A program made the translations under genes and the position numbers. The notes beneath the pieces are model-generated. The model did no database searches. It was not told where the DNA came from and saw only the letters and a list, made by a program, of their open reading frames with translations. Of a DNA stretch of 19,748 nt, positions 7,585-13,586 are shown piece by piece. Every line of letters starts with the position of its first letter. Position 1 is the first letter of the stretch. The stretch is from NCBI GenBank assembly GCA_030628245.1, contig DAOVRI010000004.1, positions 1 through 19,748 on the forward strand. Reading direction: 5' to 3'. Origin of the DNA: Dehalococcoidales bacterium (GTDB lineage Bacteria; Chloroflexota; Dehalococcoidia; Dehalococcoidales; RBG-16-60-22).

Positions 7585-8298
7585 ATGAAGGTTATCCGGC
7601 GGCACGACTGGCGGGTAAGCACGTCAGAAGCCAGGGAAATTCAGAAGGAGCTGGCGGGGGAGGTATCCCGTACCGGCAGTATTACCAGTCCGCGTTTGAT
7701 AGCGGGCGTCGATATCTCGGTCAACAGGTGGGCGAAGACAGGCACGGCGGCGGTGGTTGTCCTGGGCTATCCCGGGCTGGAGATAGTAGAAACAAAGGTG
7801 GTGACCGACCGGATTGAGCTACCTTACATACCGGGTCTGCTGTCGTTCCGGGAGGCGCCGCTGATACTGGCGGCCTGTGAAGAGCTTAAGGTTACGCCCG
7901 ACCTTATGCTGGTGGACGGGCAGGGGATAGCCCACCCGCGGCGACTGGGACTGGCCTCACACCTGGGGCTTTTCCTGGATATACCGACCATCGGCTGCGC
8001 CAAGTCGCGCCTGTGCGGCAGCCACGAAGAGCCGGGTAACGAACAGGGCAGCTACGCCGAGCTTTGGGATAACAGGGAGGTTATCGGGGTGGTCGTGCGC
8101 ACCCGGACGGGCGTAAAGCCGGTGTATGTATCCATCGGGCACAAGGTCGATTTACCGGCGGCGATTAGCCGGGTGCTGGGATGCTGCCGGGGCTACCGCC
8201 TGCCGGAGCCGACGAGGCTGGCCCACCAGGCGGCGGGGGGTCATCTGAAGTCGGAAAAGCTGCCATCAGCTGAAGCCGGCTATTCAGGAAGACTTTAG
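7585..8298 (+). CDS. nfi: endonuclease V (deoxyinosine 3' endonuclease)
   Basis: Cuts DNA at the second phosphodiester bond 3' of deoxyinosine, starting repair of deaminated adenine. 237 residues. The metal-binding acidic residues are visible: D43 in AGVDIS, E90 in SFREAP and D111 in the hallmark VDGQGIAHPRRLGLASHLG. PYIPGLLSFREAP is also diagnostic. ATG 7585 was chosen over an in-frame ATG at 7519: the extra 22 residues are atypical, the 7519 start lies inside the divergent promoter region, and the promoter at 7549-7578 is downstream of it. First gene of a rightward group leading to prfB; the next gene begins 7 nt after its stop. Confidence 0.94.
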   Translation: MKVIRRHDWRVSTSEAREIQKELAGEVSRTGSITSPRLIAGVDISVNRWAKTGTAAVVVLGYPGLEIVETKVVTDRIELPYIPGLLSFREAPLILAACEELKVTPDLMLVDGQGIAHPRRLGLASHLGLFLDIPTIGCAKSRLCGSHEEPGNEQGSYAELWDNREVIGVVVRTRTGVKPVYVSIGHKVDLPAAISRVLGCCRGYRLPEPTRLAHQAAGGHLKSEKLPSAEAGYSGRL

Positions 8299-8305
8299 AG
8301 GTAGA

Positions 8306-8650
8306 ATGATGGAAGCAGGTGAGAGCGGAGACAAGCGGACAAAGAAACTGGCCACTGCTATTGAGGTTGTAATTTTATATATTATCTTTTGCCTCGTTGG
8401 TACCGGTCTGGAATGGGGTTACGGCACTTACTGGGATGCGGTTGGTGGTGCTCCCTGGGTATATCATGATTCTTGGCTGCACCATACGAGTCTGGAAGGG
8501 ATACCTTTGTGGGGGTTTGGAGGTTTGATTTGCGTCTCCATATATAATGCCGTTACACGGAGAAACATCAAATTACTATCAGGCATGGTAATTTCACTGG
8601 TGCTGGCGGCATTATGGATATTATTTTATAGTAAGGTACTTCAGCTATAA
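8306..8650 (+). CDS. small membrane protein of unknown function
   Basis: Unrecognised, 114 residues (or 113 from the adjacent ATG at 8309). A charged N-terminus (residues 1-15) is followed by three likely membrane helices: about 18-36, 66-82 and 91-110. Between helices 1 and 2 lies an aromatic and His-rich loop (EWGYGTYWDAVGGAPW, then HDSWLHHTSLEGIPLWG), unusual enough to be a family signature. It has GAGGT upstream (8299-8303). It sits 7 nt after nfi and 46 nt before prfB, so it is probably co-transcribed. The pattern of aromatic loop plus LEGIPLWGFGG faintly recalls bacterial permease-like small membrane proteins, but no function is assigned. Confidence 0.75.
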   Translation: MMEAGESGDKRTKKLATAIEVVILYIIFCLVGTGLEWGYGTYWDAVGGAPWVYHDSWLHHTSLEGIPLWGFGGLICVSIYNAVTRRNIKLLSGMVISLVLAALWILFYSKVLQL

Positions 8651-8696
8651 TAATGTCAGGAAAACATTCCGGTTAAAAGAATTATGGTGAGGACAT

Positions 8697-9795
8697 ATGC
8701 AGGAATTAGAGAACAAGTTAAAAGATTTACAGGCCAGAGTATCCCTGGCCCTGGAGCATCTTTGACGTAGCCGGTAAAGAAAAAGAAATCGCCGAACTGG
8801 AGAAACAGTCCGCTAGGCCCGATTTCTGGCTCGACCAGGCTAATGCCCAGAGTGTCATGCGCCAGCTGGCGGAAAAGAGCCGGGTGGTGCAGCGGTGGCG
8901 GGGACTTCAAAATAGGCTGGCCGATATCGCTGAACTGATAGGGTTGTCGGAGGAAGACGAGTCGCTCCAGGCGGAGATTGAAAAAGAGCTGGACGAGATG
9001 GCTTCTCATCTCGATGAGCTGGAGTTCCAGCTGGCTTTCAGCGGGGAGTACGATGCCCGGAATGCCATTCTGGCCATCCATGCCGGCGCCGGGGGCACCG
9101 AGTCGCAGGACTGGGCGGAGATACTGATGAGGATGTACCTGCGCTGGGCGGAACGCCGTGGCTTTAAGACGGATATACTGGACACTTCGCCGGGGGATGA
9201 GGCGGGGGTAAAGAGCGCGGTCATCGCGGTAAACGGCGAATACGCTTTCGGCTATTTGAAGTCGGAGCACGGCGTCCATCGTCTGGTGCGTCTCTCGCCG
9301 TTCGATGCCGACCACGCCCGGCATACCTCGTTCGTCCTGGTGGAGGTGATGCCCGAAGCCGAGGAGGATATCGACCTTGATATTGCCCCCGATGAATTAA
9401 AGATTGACACGTTCCGTTCCAGCGGGCCTGGCGGCCAGCACATGCAGAAAACCAGCAGCGCCGTGCGGGTAACGCACCTGCCGACCGGGCTGGTGGTGAC
9501 CTGCCAGAGCGAGCGTTCCCAGCATATGAACAAGGAGTTTGCCCTCAAGATACTCCGGGCGCGGCTTCTGGAGCAGGAACTGGAAAAGAGGGAGGAAGAG
9601 AAGGCTAAACTAAAGGGAAAGAGGATAGAGGCGGGGTGGGGCAATCAAATCAGGAGCTATGTCCTGCACCCGTACCGAATGGTGAAAGACCATCGTACCG
9701 ACTATGAGACGAGTAATACCGAAGCCGTGCTGGGTGGGGAACTGGACGGCTTTATCGATGCTTATTTACGCTCTTCAATGGGGAAGGATGAATGA
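8697..9795 (+). CDS. prfB: peptide chain release factor 2 (programmed +1 frameshift)
   Basis: RF2 terminates translation at UGA and UAA. Frame 1 runs from ATG 8697 for 22 codons to an in-frame TGA at 8763. Reading continues after skipping T8763, from GAC 8764 to the stop at 9795, giving 365 residues in total, the usual RF2 length. The fusion gives the family sequence around L-DVAGKEKEIAELE. The codon-recognition motif SPF is at residues 200-202 and the catalytic GGQ at 245-247 (SSGPGGQHMQKTSSAVR). GTGAGGA just upstream of the ATG is the ribosome-binding site. The frameshift is the known RF2 autoregulation, not an error. An annotation starting downstream of 8764 would lose the N-terminus. Confidence 0.96.
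8753..8766 (+). promoter_or_regulatory. prfB programmed +1 frameshift signal
   Basis: Internal Shine-Dalgarno-like GGAG (8753-8756), 3 nt, then CTT TGA C (8760-8766), the slippery Leu codon followed by the poorly terminating UGAC. Order and 3-nt spacing match the classical RF2 site. Low RF2 lets the ribosome slip +1 and make more RF2. Confidence 0.93.
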
Positions 9796-10904
9796 TTAAG
9801 AAAATTTCGTTGTTAGTCTTATTCATCTGTTTGTTGTTCGGGCTATTCAGCCCCGTCACGGTATCGGCCGATAGCGGGTTGGCGGTAACGGATAGCTCGG
9901 CGGAGATGGACTTCCCTATGAGGCTCATCTTCAACCTGTCTGCCGAGAGTGATGTCACCATTACCGATATCCGCCTGTGCTATGTAGTCCAGCGTATGGA
10001 GCATGCGCAGATATACAGCGAGATATATGTAGGGTTTGAGCCGTTAAAAATTGTGACGACGCAATGGGTCTGGGACATGAGGAAAACGGGCGGTTTGCCG
10101 CCGGGGTCGAGCGTGGACTACTGGTGGCAGGTAACCGATGCCGGCGGGAAAGAAGTACGAACCACGCCGGCCAGGATTCAAATAGAAGACAATCGCTACG
10201 ACTGGCGGCGTATTACCGAGGGTGACGTTGCGCTTTTCTGGTACCATGGTAGTGATGCCTTCGCGGAAGAGCTCATGGCAGCGGCCCAGACAGCGCTGTC
10301 ACGTCTGGCGGAGGATACCGGTGCCGAGCTGGAAAACCCGGTACGTTTTTACATTTATGCCAATTCTGCGGACCTGAGGGGTTCCATGATTTATCCCCAG
10401 GAGTGGACAGGGGGTGTTGCTTTTACCCGTTACGGCATTATCGCCATCGGCATTGAGCCTAATCTGCGCGATGTGGACTGGGGCAAACGGGTGATTGCCC
10501 ACGAGTTGACGCATCTGGTGATACACCAGGTTACCTTTAATCCTTATAGCGATTTGCCCACCTGGCTCGACGAGGGTCTGGCGATGACGTCCGAGGGTGA
10601 ACTGACATCCAGTTTTACCAATGCTCTGGCTGCAGCCCGGAACGATAATACTCTTATCTCGGTGCGCAGCCTGGCCAGTCCGTTTTCCGCCTATGCCGAA
10701 GAGTCTCTCCTGGCTTACGCCGAGAGCTATAGGCTGGTGGAGTATCTCATCGATAATTACGGGCGGGACAAGATGTTTGAACTGCTCAATACCTTCAAAG
10801 AGGGCAGCGGATATGACGAGGCTCTGGAGAAAGTCTACGGATTCGATATGGATGGGTTGAATACCCTGTGGAGGGCTTCTTTAGAGACCGTCGCGGTCCC
10901 TTAA
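9792..10904 (+). CDS. exported gluzincin metallopeptidase (peptidase MA-like)
   Basis: 370 residues. The N-terminal signal peptide has a KK start, a long hydrophobic core and a likely cleavage after VSA (about residue 26). Residues 30-135 look like a beta-rich, Ig-like domain (SSVDYWWQVTDAGGKEVRT). The catalytic domain has the zinc motif HELTH at 237-241, with the third ligand probably E261 in TWLDEGLAM, the spacing of HExxH gluzincins. The tail (FELLNTFKEGSGYDEALEKVYG) resembles the C-terminal helical part of peptidase MA-type proteins. It is probably secreted or surface-anchored; its substrate is unknown. The ATG overlaps the prfB stop (ATGA), implying translational coupling. Confidence 0.85.
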   Translation: MIKKISLLVLFICLLFGLFSPVTVSADSGLAVTDSSAEMDFPMRLIFNLSAESDVTITDIRLCYVVQRMEHAQIYSEIYVGFEPLKIVTTQWVWDMRKTGGLPPGSSVDYWWQVTDAGGKEVRTTPARIQIEDNRYDWRRITEGDVALFWYHGSDAFAEELMAAAQTALSRLAEDTGAELENPVRFYIYANSADLRGSMIYPQEWTGGVAFTRYGIIAIGIEPNLRDVDWGKRVIAHELTHLVIHQVTFNPYSDLPTWLDEGLAMTSEGELTSSFTNALAAARNDNTLISVRSLASPFSAYAEESLLAYAESYRLVEYLIDNYGRDKMFELLNTFKEGSGYDEALEKVYGFDMDGLNTLWRASLETVAVP

Positions 10905-11107
10905 GGTCGGCTCTGGTGCCCGGTAGTCGCTGTCGGTCTGGCTTTTACCGCTTTTACGGCATCCTGAATTTTGGGGAGCGTTACGTCTTTACGGTTCCAG
11001 GTAGCGCCGCACTGGATACATTCGATATAGACGCCGTAGATATCGCATTCCAGCGAGAGGTCGCCACCGCATCTTTTACACGCTTTAGGCCGGACTAAAC
11101 AGAGCAT
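10901..11107 (-). CDS. small zinc-ribbon protein
   Basis: 68 residues with two Cys pairs, CKRC (10-13) and CIQC (30-33), spaced as in a zinc ribbon, in the context CKRCGGDL and ECIQCGATWN. The rest is a short basic tail (VKAVKARPTA). AAAGGAG lies 4 nt upstream of the ATG, which supports translation. Its stop overlaps the stop of the converging peptidase gene (10901-10904), so the two transcripts would share 3' ends. Probably a nucleic-acid or protein-binding zinc finger; partner unknown. A distinct zinc-ribbon gene lies at 15719-15928. Confidence 0.75.
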   Translation of the reverse strand: MLCLVRPKACKRCGGDLSLECDIYGVYIECIQCGATWNRKDVTLPKIQDAVKAVKARPTATTGHQSRP

Positions 11108-11389
11108 TTTTCTCCTTTTATCAGGGAATAGTTGGTTGATAAATCATTCCCCTGTAAACCTACTTCTGATGATATTCGCTGGCAGGTTTTTTTTGAATAC
11201 TGTCAACCCTTATTCTGGTAATAACGCACTTTCAAATTAACTGGTGGTTATTACCCAGTATCTGCCCTCAGGACTTTTGGATAGTAAAGTAGTCATTTCT
11301 TTAAAAGCTTTTCTATGTGGGATTAAGGGTATGGCTATACCTCTCCCCCCTCTCGCTGCGCACTCCCCTGTGGGGGTTGGTGGGATGAG

Positions 11390-11486
11390 ATTGCTTCGTC
11401 GCTCTCGCCTGCCAAAGAACCTGTCCGCCGCTCCTCCAGAGCTTTGGAAGGCGGGCTTGTTCGGCGAGCAGGGCGCTCCTCGCAAT
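11390..11486. repeat. REP-like palindromic repeat with an internal insertion
   Basis: Left arm ATTGCTTCGTCGCT (from 11390), right arm ending CTCCTCGCAAT (to 11486), followed by GACA. The arms are imperfect inverted copies of the kind of intergenic repeat that reads CATTGCGAG...GAAGCAAT in many genomes. About 65-70 nt of unrelated sequence separates them. Confidence 0.5.
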
Positions 11487-11504
11487 GACAGGTATGGGGG
11501 TTGG

Positions 11505-11542
11505 GGGGTAAAGCTGCGGGATAAGCTGTAGATGATACTGGG
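11505..11542. repeat. dispersed repeat, copy A
   Basis: 38 nt beginning GGGGTAAAGCTG and ending GATGATACTGGG. It aligns with 15197-15235 at about 34 of 39 positions (four mismatches and one gap by eye). Both copies are intergenic and in the same orientation. Confidence 0.65.
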
Positions 11543-11600
11543 TGTCTTGGGTGAGGCAAAGCCGTCATTAAATGGAAACAGAGAAATCACCCCGAATAGC

Positions 11601-11630
11601 TTGCCATGTTTATGGGCTAAGTGCTAGACT
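11601..11630 (+). promoter_or_regulatory. promoter for radC, probably leaderless
   Basis: TTGCCA (11601-11606), an 18-nt spacer, TAGACT (11625-11630), then the radC ATG at 11639. The -35 box and spacer are the same as at nfi. There is no Shine-Dalgarno in the 8 nt before the ATG. Confidence 0.6.
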
Positions 11631-11638
11631 GGGTCGGC

Positions 11639-12349
11639 ATGGAAAAGCCACGTAACGTTAAATACGATTCGATGACCATTCATGATTTACCCGTGGCCGA
11701 CAGGCCGAGGGAGAGATTACAGAGGCTCGGGGTGGACGCCCTGTCCGCTCAGGAAATACTGGCGCTAATACTGGGGAGGGGCATCGCCGGGGAGTCGGTG
11801 ATGGTGACTGCCCAGAGGCTGCTCAGCCAGTTCGGGGGGCTCAAGGGGATTACCGGGGCCTCGCTCGAGGAACTGTCCCAGGTGCGGGGCATCGGCATCG
11901 CCAAGGCCGCCCAGATACAGGCGGCCGTGGAACTGGCCAGCCGGGTAGAGGGATATTCAGAATCGACCGGAAAGGCTGTGGTAAAAACTCCCGAAGACGT
12001 GGCCGGGCTGGTACGGGGGAGGCTGAAGGATAAGAAGAAAGAGTATTTTCTGGCGTTACTGCTCGATACCAGGAACCAGTTGATAAGGGTGGCGGAAATA
12101 TCGGTCGGCAGCCTGGACAGCAGTATCGTTCACCCCAGGGAGGTATTCAAAGAGGCGATATCCGCCAGTGCCGCCGCGGTAATCTTTGTCCACAACCACC
12201 CTTCCGGGGATACCGAGGCCTCGGAAGACGACATACGGTTGACCAAACGACTGGCCGAGGTAGGGGAGATTGTAGGCATAGATGTCCTCGACCATATCAT
12301 CGTCGGGGGGGAGAGCTACAACAGCCTGAAGAGAGAGGGGCTGTTCTAA
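11639..12349 (+). CDS. radC: RadC/JAB-domain (MPN+) protein
   Basis: 236 residues. The N-terminal UPF0758 region opens with the typical MTIHDLPVADRPRERL. A helix-hairpin-helix follows (SLEELSQVRGIGIAKAAQIQAA, about residues 73-94). The C-terminal JAMM metalloprotease-like domain has H185-x-H187-P-S-G-D191, S195 and D198, a complete metal-binding set. It is named RadC for historical reasons; a direct role in DNA repair has been disputed and the substrate is unknown. ATG 11639 was chosen because the 6-codon upstream extension starts inside the -10 box and adds no conserved sequence. It stands alone, converging on the cupin gene. Confidence 0.92.
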   Translation: MEKPRNVKYDSMTIHDLPVADRPRERLQRLGVDALSAQEILALILGRGIAGESVMVTAQRLLSQFGGLKGITGASLEELSQVRGIGIAKAAQIQAAVELASRVEGYSESTGKAVVKTPEDVAGLVRGRLKDKKKEYFLALLLDTRNQLIRVAEISVGSLDSSIVHPREVFKEAISASAAAVIFVHNHPSGDTEASEDDIRLTKRLAEVGEIVGIDVLDHIIVGGESYNSLKREGLF

Positions 12350-12412
12350 TACGCTCTTCCCGCCGCCGAAGTGACCGCCGCTCGCGTCCTTAAGGCAATT
12401 TATCCGCTGGTG

Positions 12413-12865
12413 TTATGCCTTCATTATCGGTTTTGATTCATCTTCCGGCTTGCGTACGTACTGGGCCGCCAGCGCAATATCCATGAAGACGATGGGTTTG
12501 CGGATTATCTTGAACTCCAGCGGGGTATGGACCATGCCGGCCGGGATGTATACGAAACACGTTTCGGTGATTACGAACTTTTCCTGCTCGCCCTCGGGGC
12601 CCACGTAAAGCCAGACTTCAGCATCGAATTCATTCACTCTGGTGGCATCGGCGTTCTGGAAGGCCAGGAACTGGTCGAAATCGTGGGTGTGGGGTTCGTT
12701 TATCATCAGGAAAGGTTCCGTAACGCAAAACCAGTCCATCCTGTAGCCGGAGTCCCATTCCTTGCCCCAGATATGAAAAGAGGGGGCGGTGAGCTCCGGA
12801 TATAGCTTGGTGAAATCTGCAACGGGTTTGCTCTTGTAATACTTGGCATACTTCTCTGAAACCAT
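12413..12865 (-). CDS. cupin-fold protein of unknown function
   Basis: 150 residues. Cupin motif 1 appears as P58-H59-T-H61-x3-Q65 (EPHTHDFDQFLAFQ), with Gln in place of the usual Glu. Motif 2 appears as VYIPAGMVHTPLEF (P-x-G-x2-H). Together they provide three His and one Gln as likely metal ligands. The N-terminal 30 residues are a lysine- and tyrosine-rich lead-in. AAGGAG lies 7 nt before the ATG, and the promoter at 12901-12930 fits. It could be a small dioxygenase, isomerase or sensor; nothing in the neighbourhood suggests a substrate. Confidence 0.8.
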   Translation of the reverse strand: MVSEKYAKYYKSKPVADFTKLYPELTAPSFHIWGKEWDSGYRMDWFCVTEPFLMINEPHTHDFDQFLAFQNADATRVNEFDAEVWLYVGPEGEQEKFVITETCFVYIPAGMVHTPLEFKIIRKPIVFMDIALAAQYVRKPEDESKPIMKA

Positions 12866-12900
12866 GCTTCTTCTCCTTAACTTTATATTTATCTTTAATG

Positions 12901-12930
12901 ATTATATGTTGAAGATTCCTTTCATTTCAA
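12901..12930 (-). promoter_or_regulatory. promoter for the cupin gene
   Basis: On the - strand TTGAAA (12930-12925), an 18-nt spacer, then TATAAT (12906-12901). Start of transcription about 12894, giving a leader of about 28 nt that contains the AAGGAG. Confidence 0.75.
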
Positions 12931-12938
12931 ATGTATAC

Positions 12939-12982
12939 AAAAATGTGAGCTATGCATTCCCGGAATTGAATGCATAGCTCAC
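12939..12982 (-). terminator. 15-bp hairpin terminator after the winged-helix gene
   Basis: Perfect arms GTGAGCTATGCATTC (12945-12959) and its complement (12968-12982), with an 8-nt loop. On the - strand the stem is followed by ATTTTT (12944-12939). It ends 73 nt past the stop of the winged-helix gene and 9 nt upstream of the cupin -35 box. It could also act as an operator for the cupin promoter. Confidence 0.7.
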
Positions 12983-12997
12983 TATAATAAAGGAGGT

Positions 12998-13024
12998 CAC
13001 ACAGGCCAGCATTCTCCCTGTGTG
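12998..13024. repeat. 8-bp inverted repeat downstream of the winged-helix gene
   Basis: CACACAGG (12998-13005) and CCTGTGTG (13017-13024) with an 11-nt loop, between the winged-helix stop and the larger hairpin. No T-run follows on either strand. It may add 3'-end stability. Confidence 0.4.
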
Positions 13025-13055
13025 CCGGAAGGTGGTGGGGAAAGGCAATAAGCGA

Positions 13056-13385
13056 TTACCTGACCTTAATGGCTGCCTTCCCCATATTTTCTATTTTTTG
13101 TTCCTGCCCTGGGCTTATCTCGATACCCAGCAGTTCCAATCTCCTGACTACATCTTTAGACCTGGTCTTGTTCTTTCTCATAAAGTCGAAAATAGCCTCC
13201 CGTCCCATCGGGGTAAGCTGATAGCCTGTCGAGCTGCGTCGCTTCAGATAACCACGATTCACCAGGGAGTTGTAGAGATAGCCGATATATTCACTGGTAA
13301 CGTCCATCGGGCGGGTCAGTAATTTATTGCCTGTTTTGGTATTAACGACAGTAGCCATTAGTATTATCATTTCGCTGGGCAGCAT
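13056..13385 (-). CDS. winged-helix transcriptional regulator (PadR/MarR-like)
   Basis: 109 residues. A helix-turn-helix/wing pattern is clear in the middle: SEYIGYLYNSLVNRGYLKRR (recognition region), then STGYQLTPMGREAI (wing and following helix). The C-terminus is helical and basic (MRKNKTRSKDVVRRLELLG), a possible dimerisation helix. There is no effector domain. AAGGGGGG lies 5 nt before the ATG. Its own promoter overlaps a 12-bp palindrome, suggesting autoregulation. Divergent from the solute-binding protein gene, which it may also control (inference). The exact family was not settled. Confidence 0.8.
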   Translation of the reverse strand: MLPSEMIILMATVVNTKTGNKLLTRPMDVTSEYIGYLYNSLVNRGYLKRRSSTGYQLTPMGREAIFDFMRKNKTRSKDVVRRLELLGIEISPGQEQKIENMGKAAIKVR

Positions 13386-13405
13386 TTTGTCCCCCCTTTA
13401 AATAA

Positions 13406-13448
13406 TGTCATCAGACAATAAAATAACACATAATGTGACAATTGTCAA
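13406..13448 (-). promoter_or_regulatory. promoter with two operator-like dyads for the winged-helix gene
   Basis: On the - strand TTGACA (13448-13443), 17 nt, TATTTT (13425-13420). A perfect 12-bp palindrome TGACAATTGTCA (13436-13447) overlaps the -35 box. A second dyad TGTCATCAGACA (13406-13417; TGTC/GACA arms) lies at the expected transcription start. Their centres are exactly 30 bp apart. Confidence 0.65.
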
Positions 13449-13586
13449 CTTTTCATCGTGAATGACTCTTTACCGCATCTGGTCGATGGTTTTCTGACCC
13501 TTCTCTATCTGGTCGTGGCGTGTATCTCGTGCACGGTAAACGACTTTGTGTTATATTGTCCCTGGAGAATGCTTAAGAGCCAAACC

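Larger units (their letters stand above)
11253..11543. mobile_element. possible MITE-like element with 10-bp terminal inverted repeats
   Basis: ACCCAGTATC at 11253-11262 and its exact reverse complement GATACTGGGT at 11534-11543 bound a 291-bp stretch that encodes nothing recognisable. Inside are a direct repeat (TGGGGGTTGGTGGG near 11371-11384 and TGGGGGTTGGGGGG near 11495-11508) and a REP-like pair. No clear target-site duplication was found. The termini may simply be parts of a dispersed repeat family. Confidence 0.35.
11108..11638. other. 531-nt intergenic region, repeat-rich, no supported gene
   Basis: Between the zinc-ribbon gene (-) and radC (+). The first part is AT-rich, with an imperfect dyad (GGGAAT 11124-11129 and ATTCCC 11146-11151) and a run of eight T (11187-11194). 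From about 11253 to 11543 it holds the repeat material described separately. Open frames here are low-complexity readings of the repeats without ribosome-binding sites. Confidence 0.7.

Noticed and set aside
11156..11194. Possible + strand terminator (AAACCT/AGGTTT stem then T8) downstream of the peptidase gene
   Set aside because: Six-bp AT-containing stem with a 22-nt loop, about 250 nt from the gene end; too weak to call.
11244..11590. Open frames on both strands in the repeat-rich region before radC
   Set aside because: Low-complexity readings of intergenic repeats, with no ribosome-binding sites or domain-like sequence.
13020..13322. 100-codon + strand frame opposite the winged-helix gene, with an AAAGGAGG upstream at 12989-12996
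   Set aside because: The only start (GTG 13020) is about 23 nt from the Shine-Dalgarno-like sequence, and the frame mirrors the real gene. The AAAGGAGG has no start codon at a usable distance.
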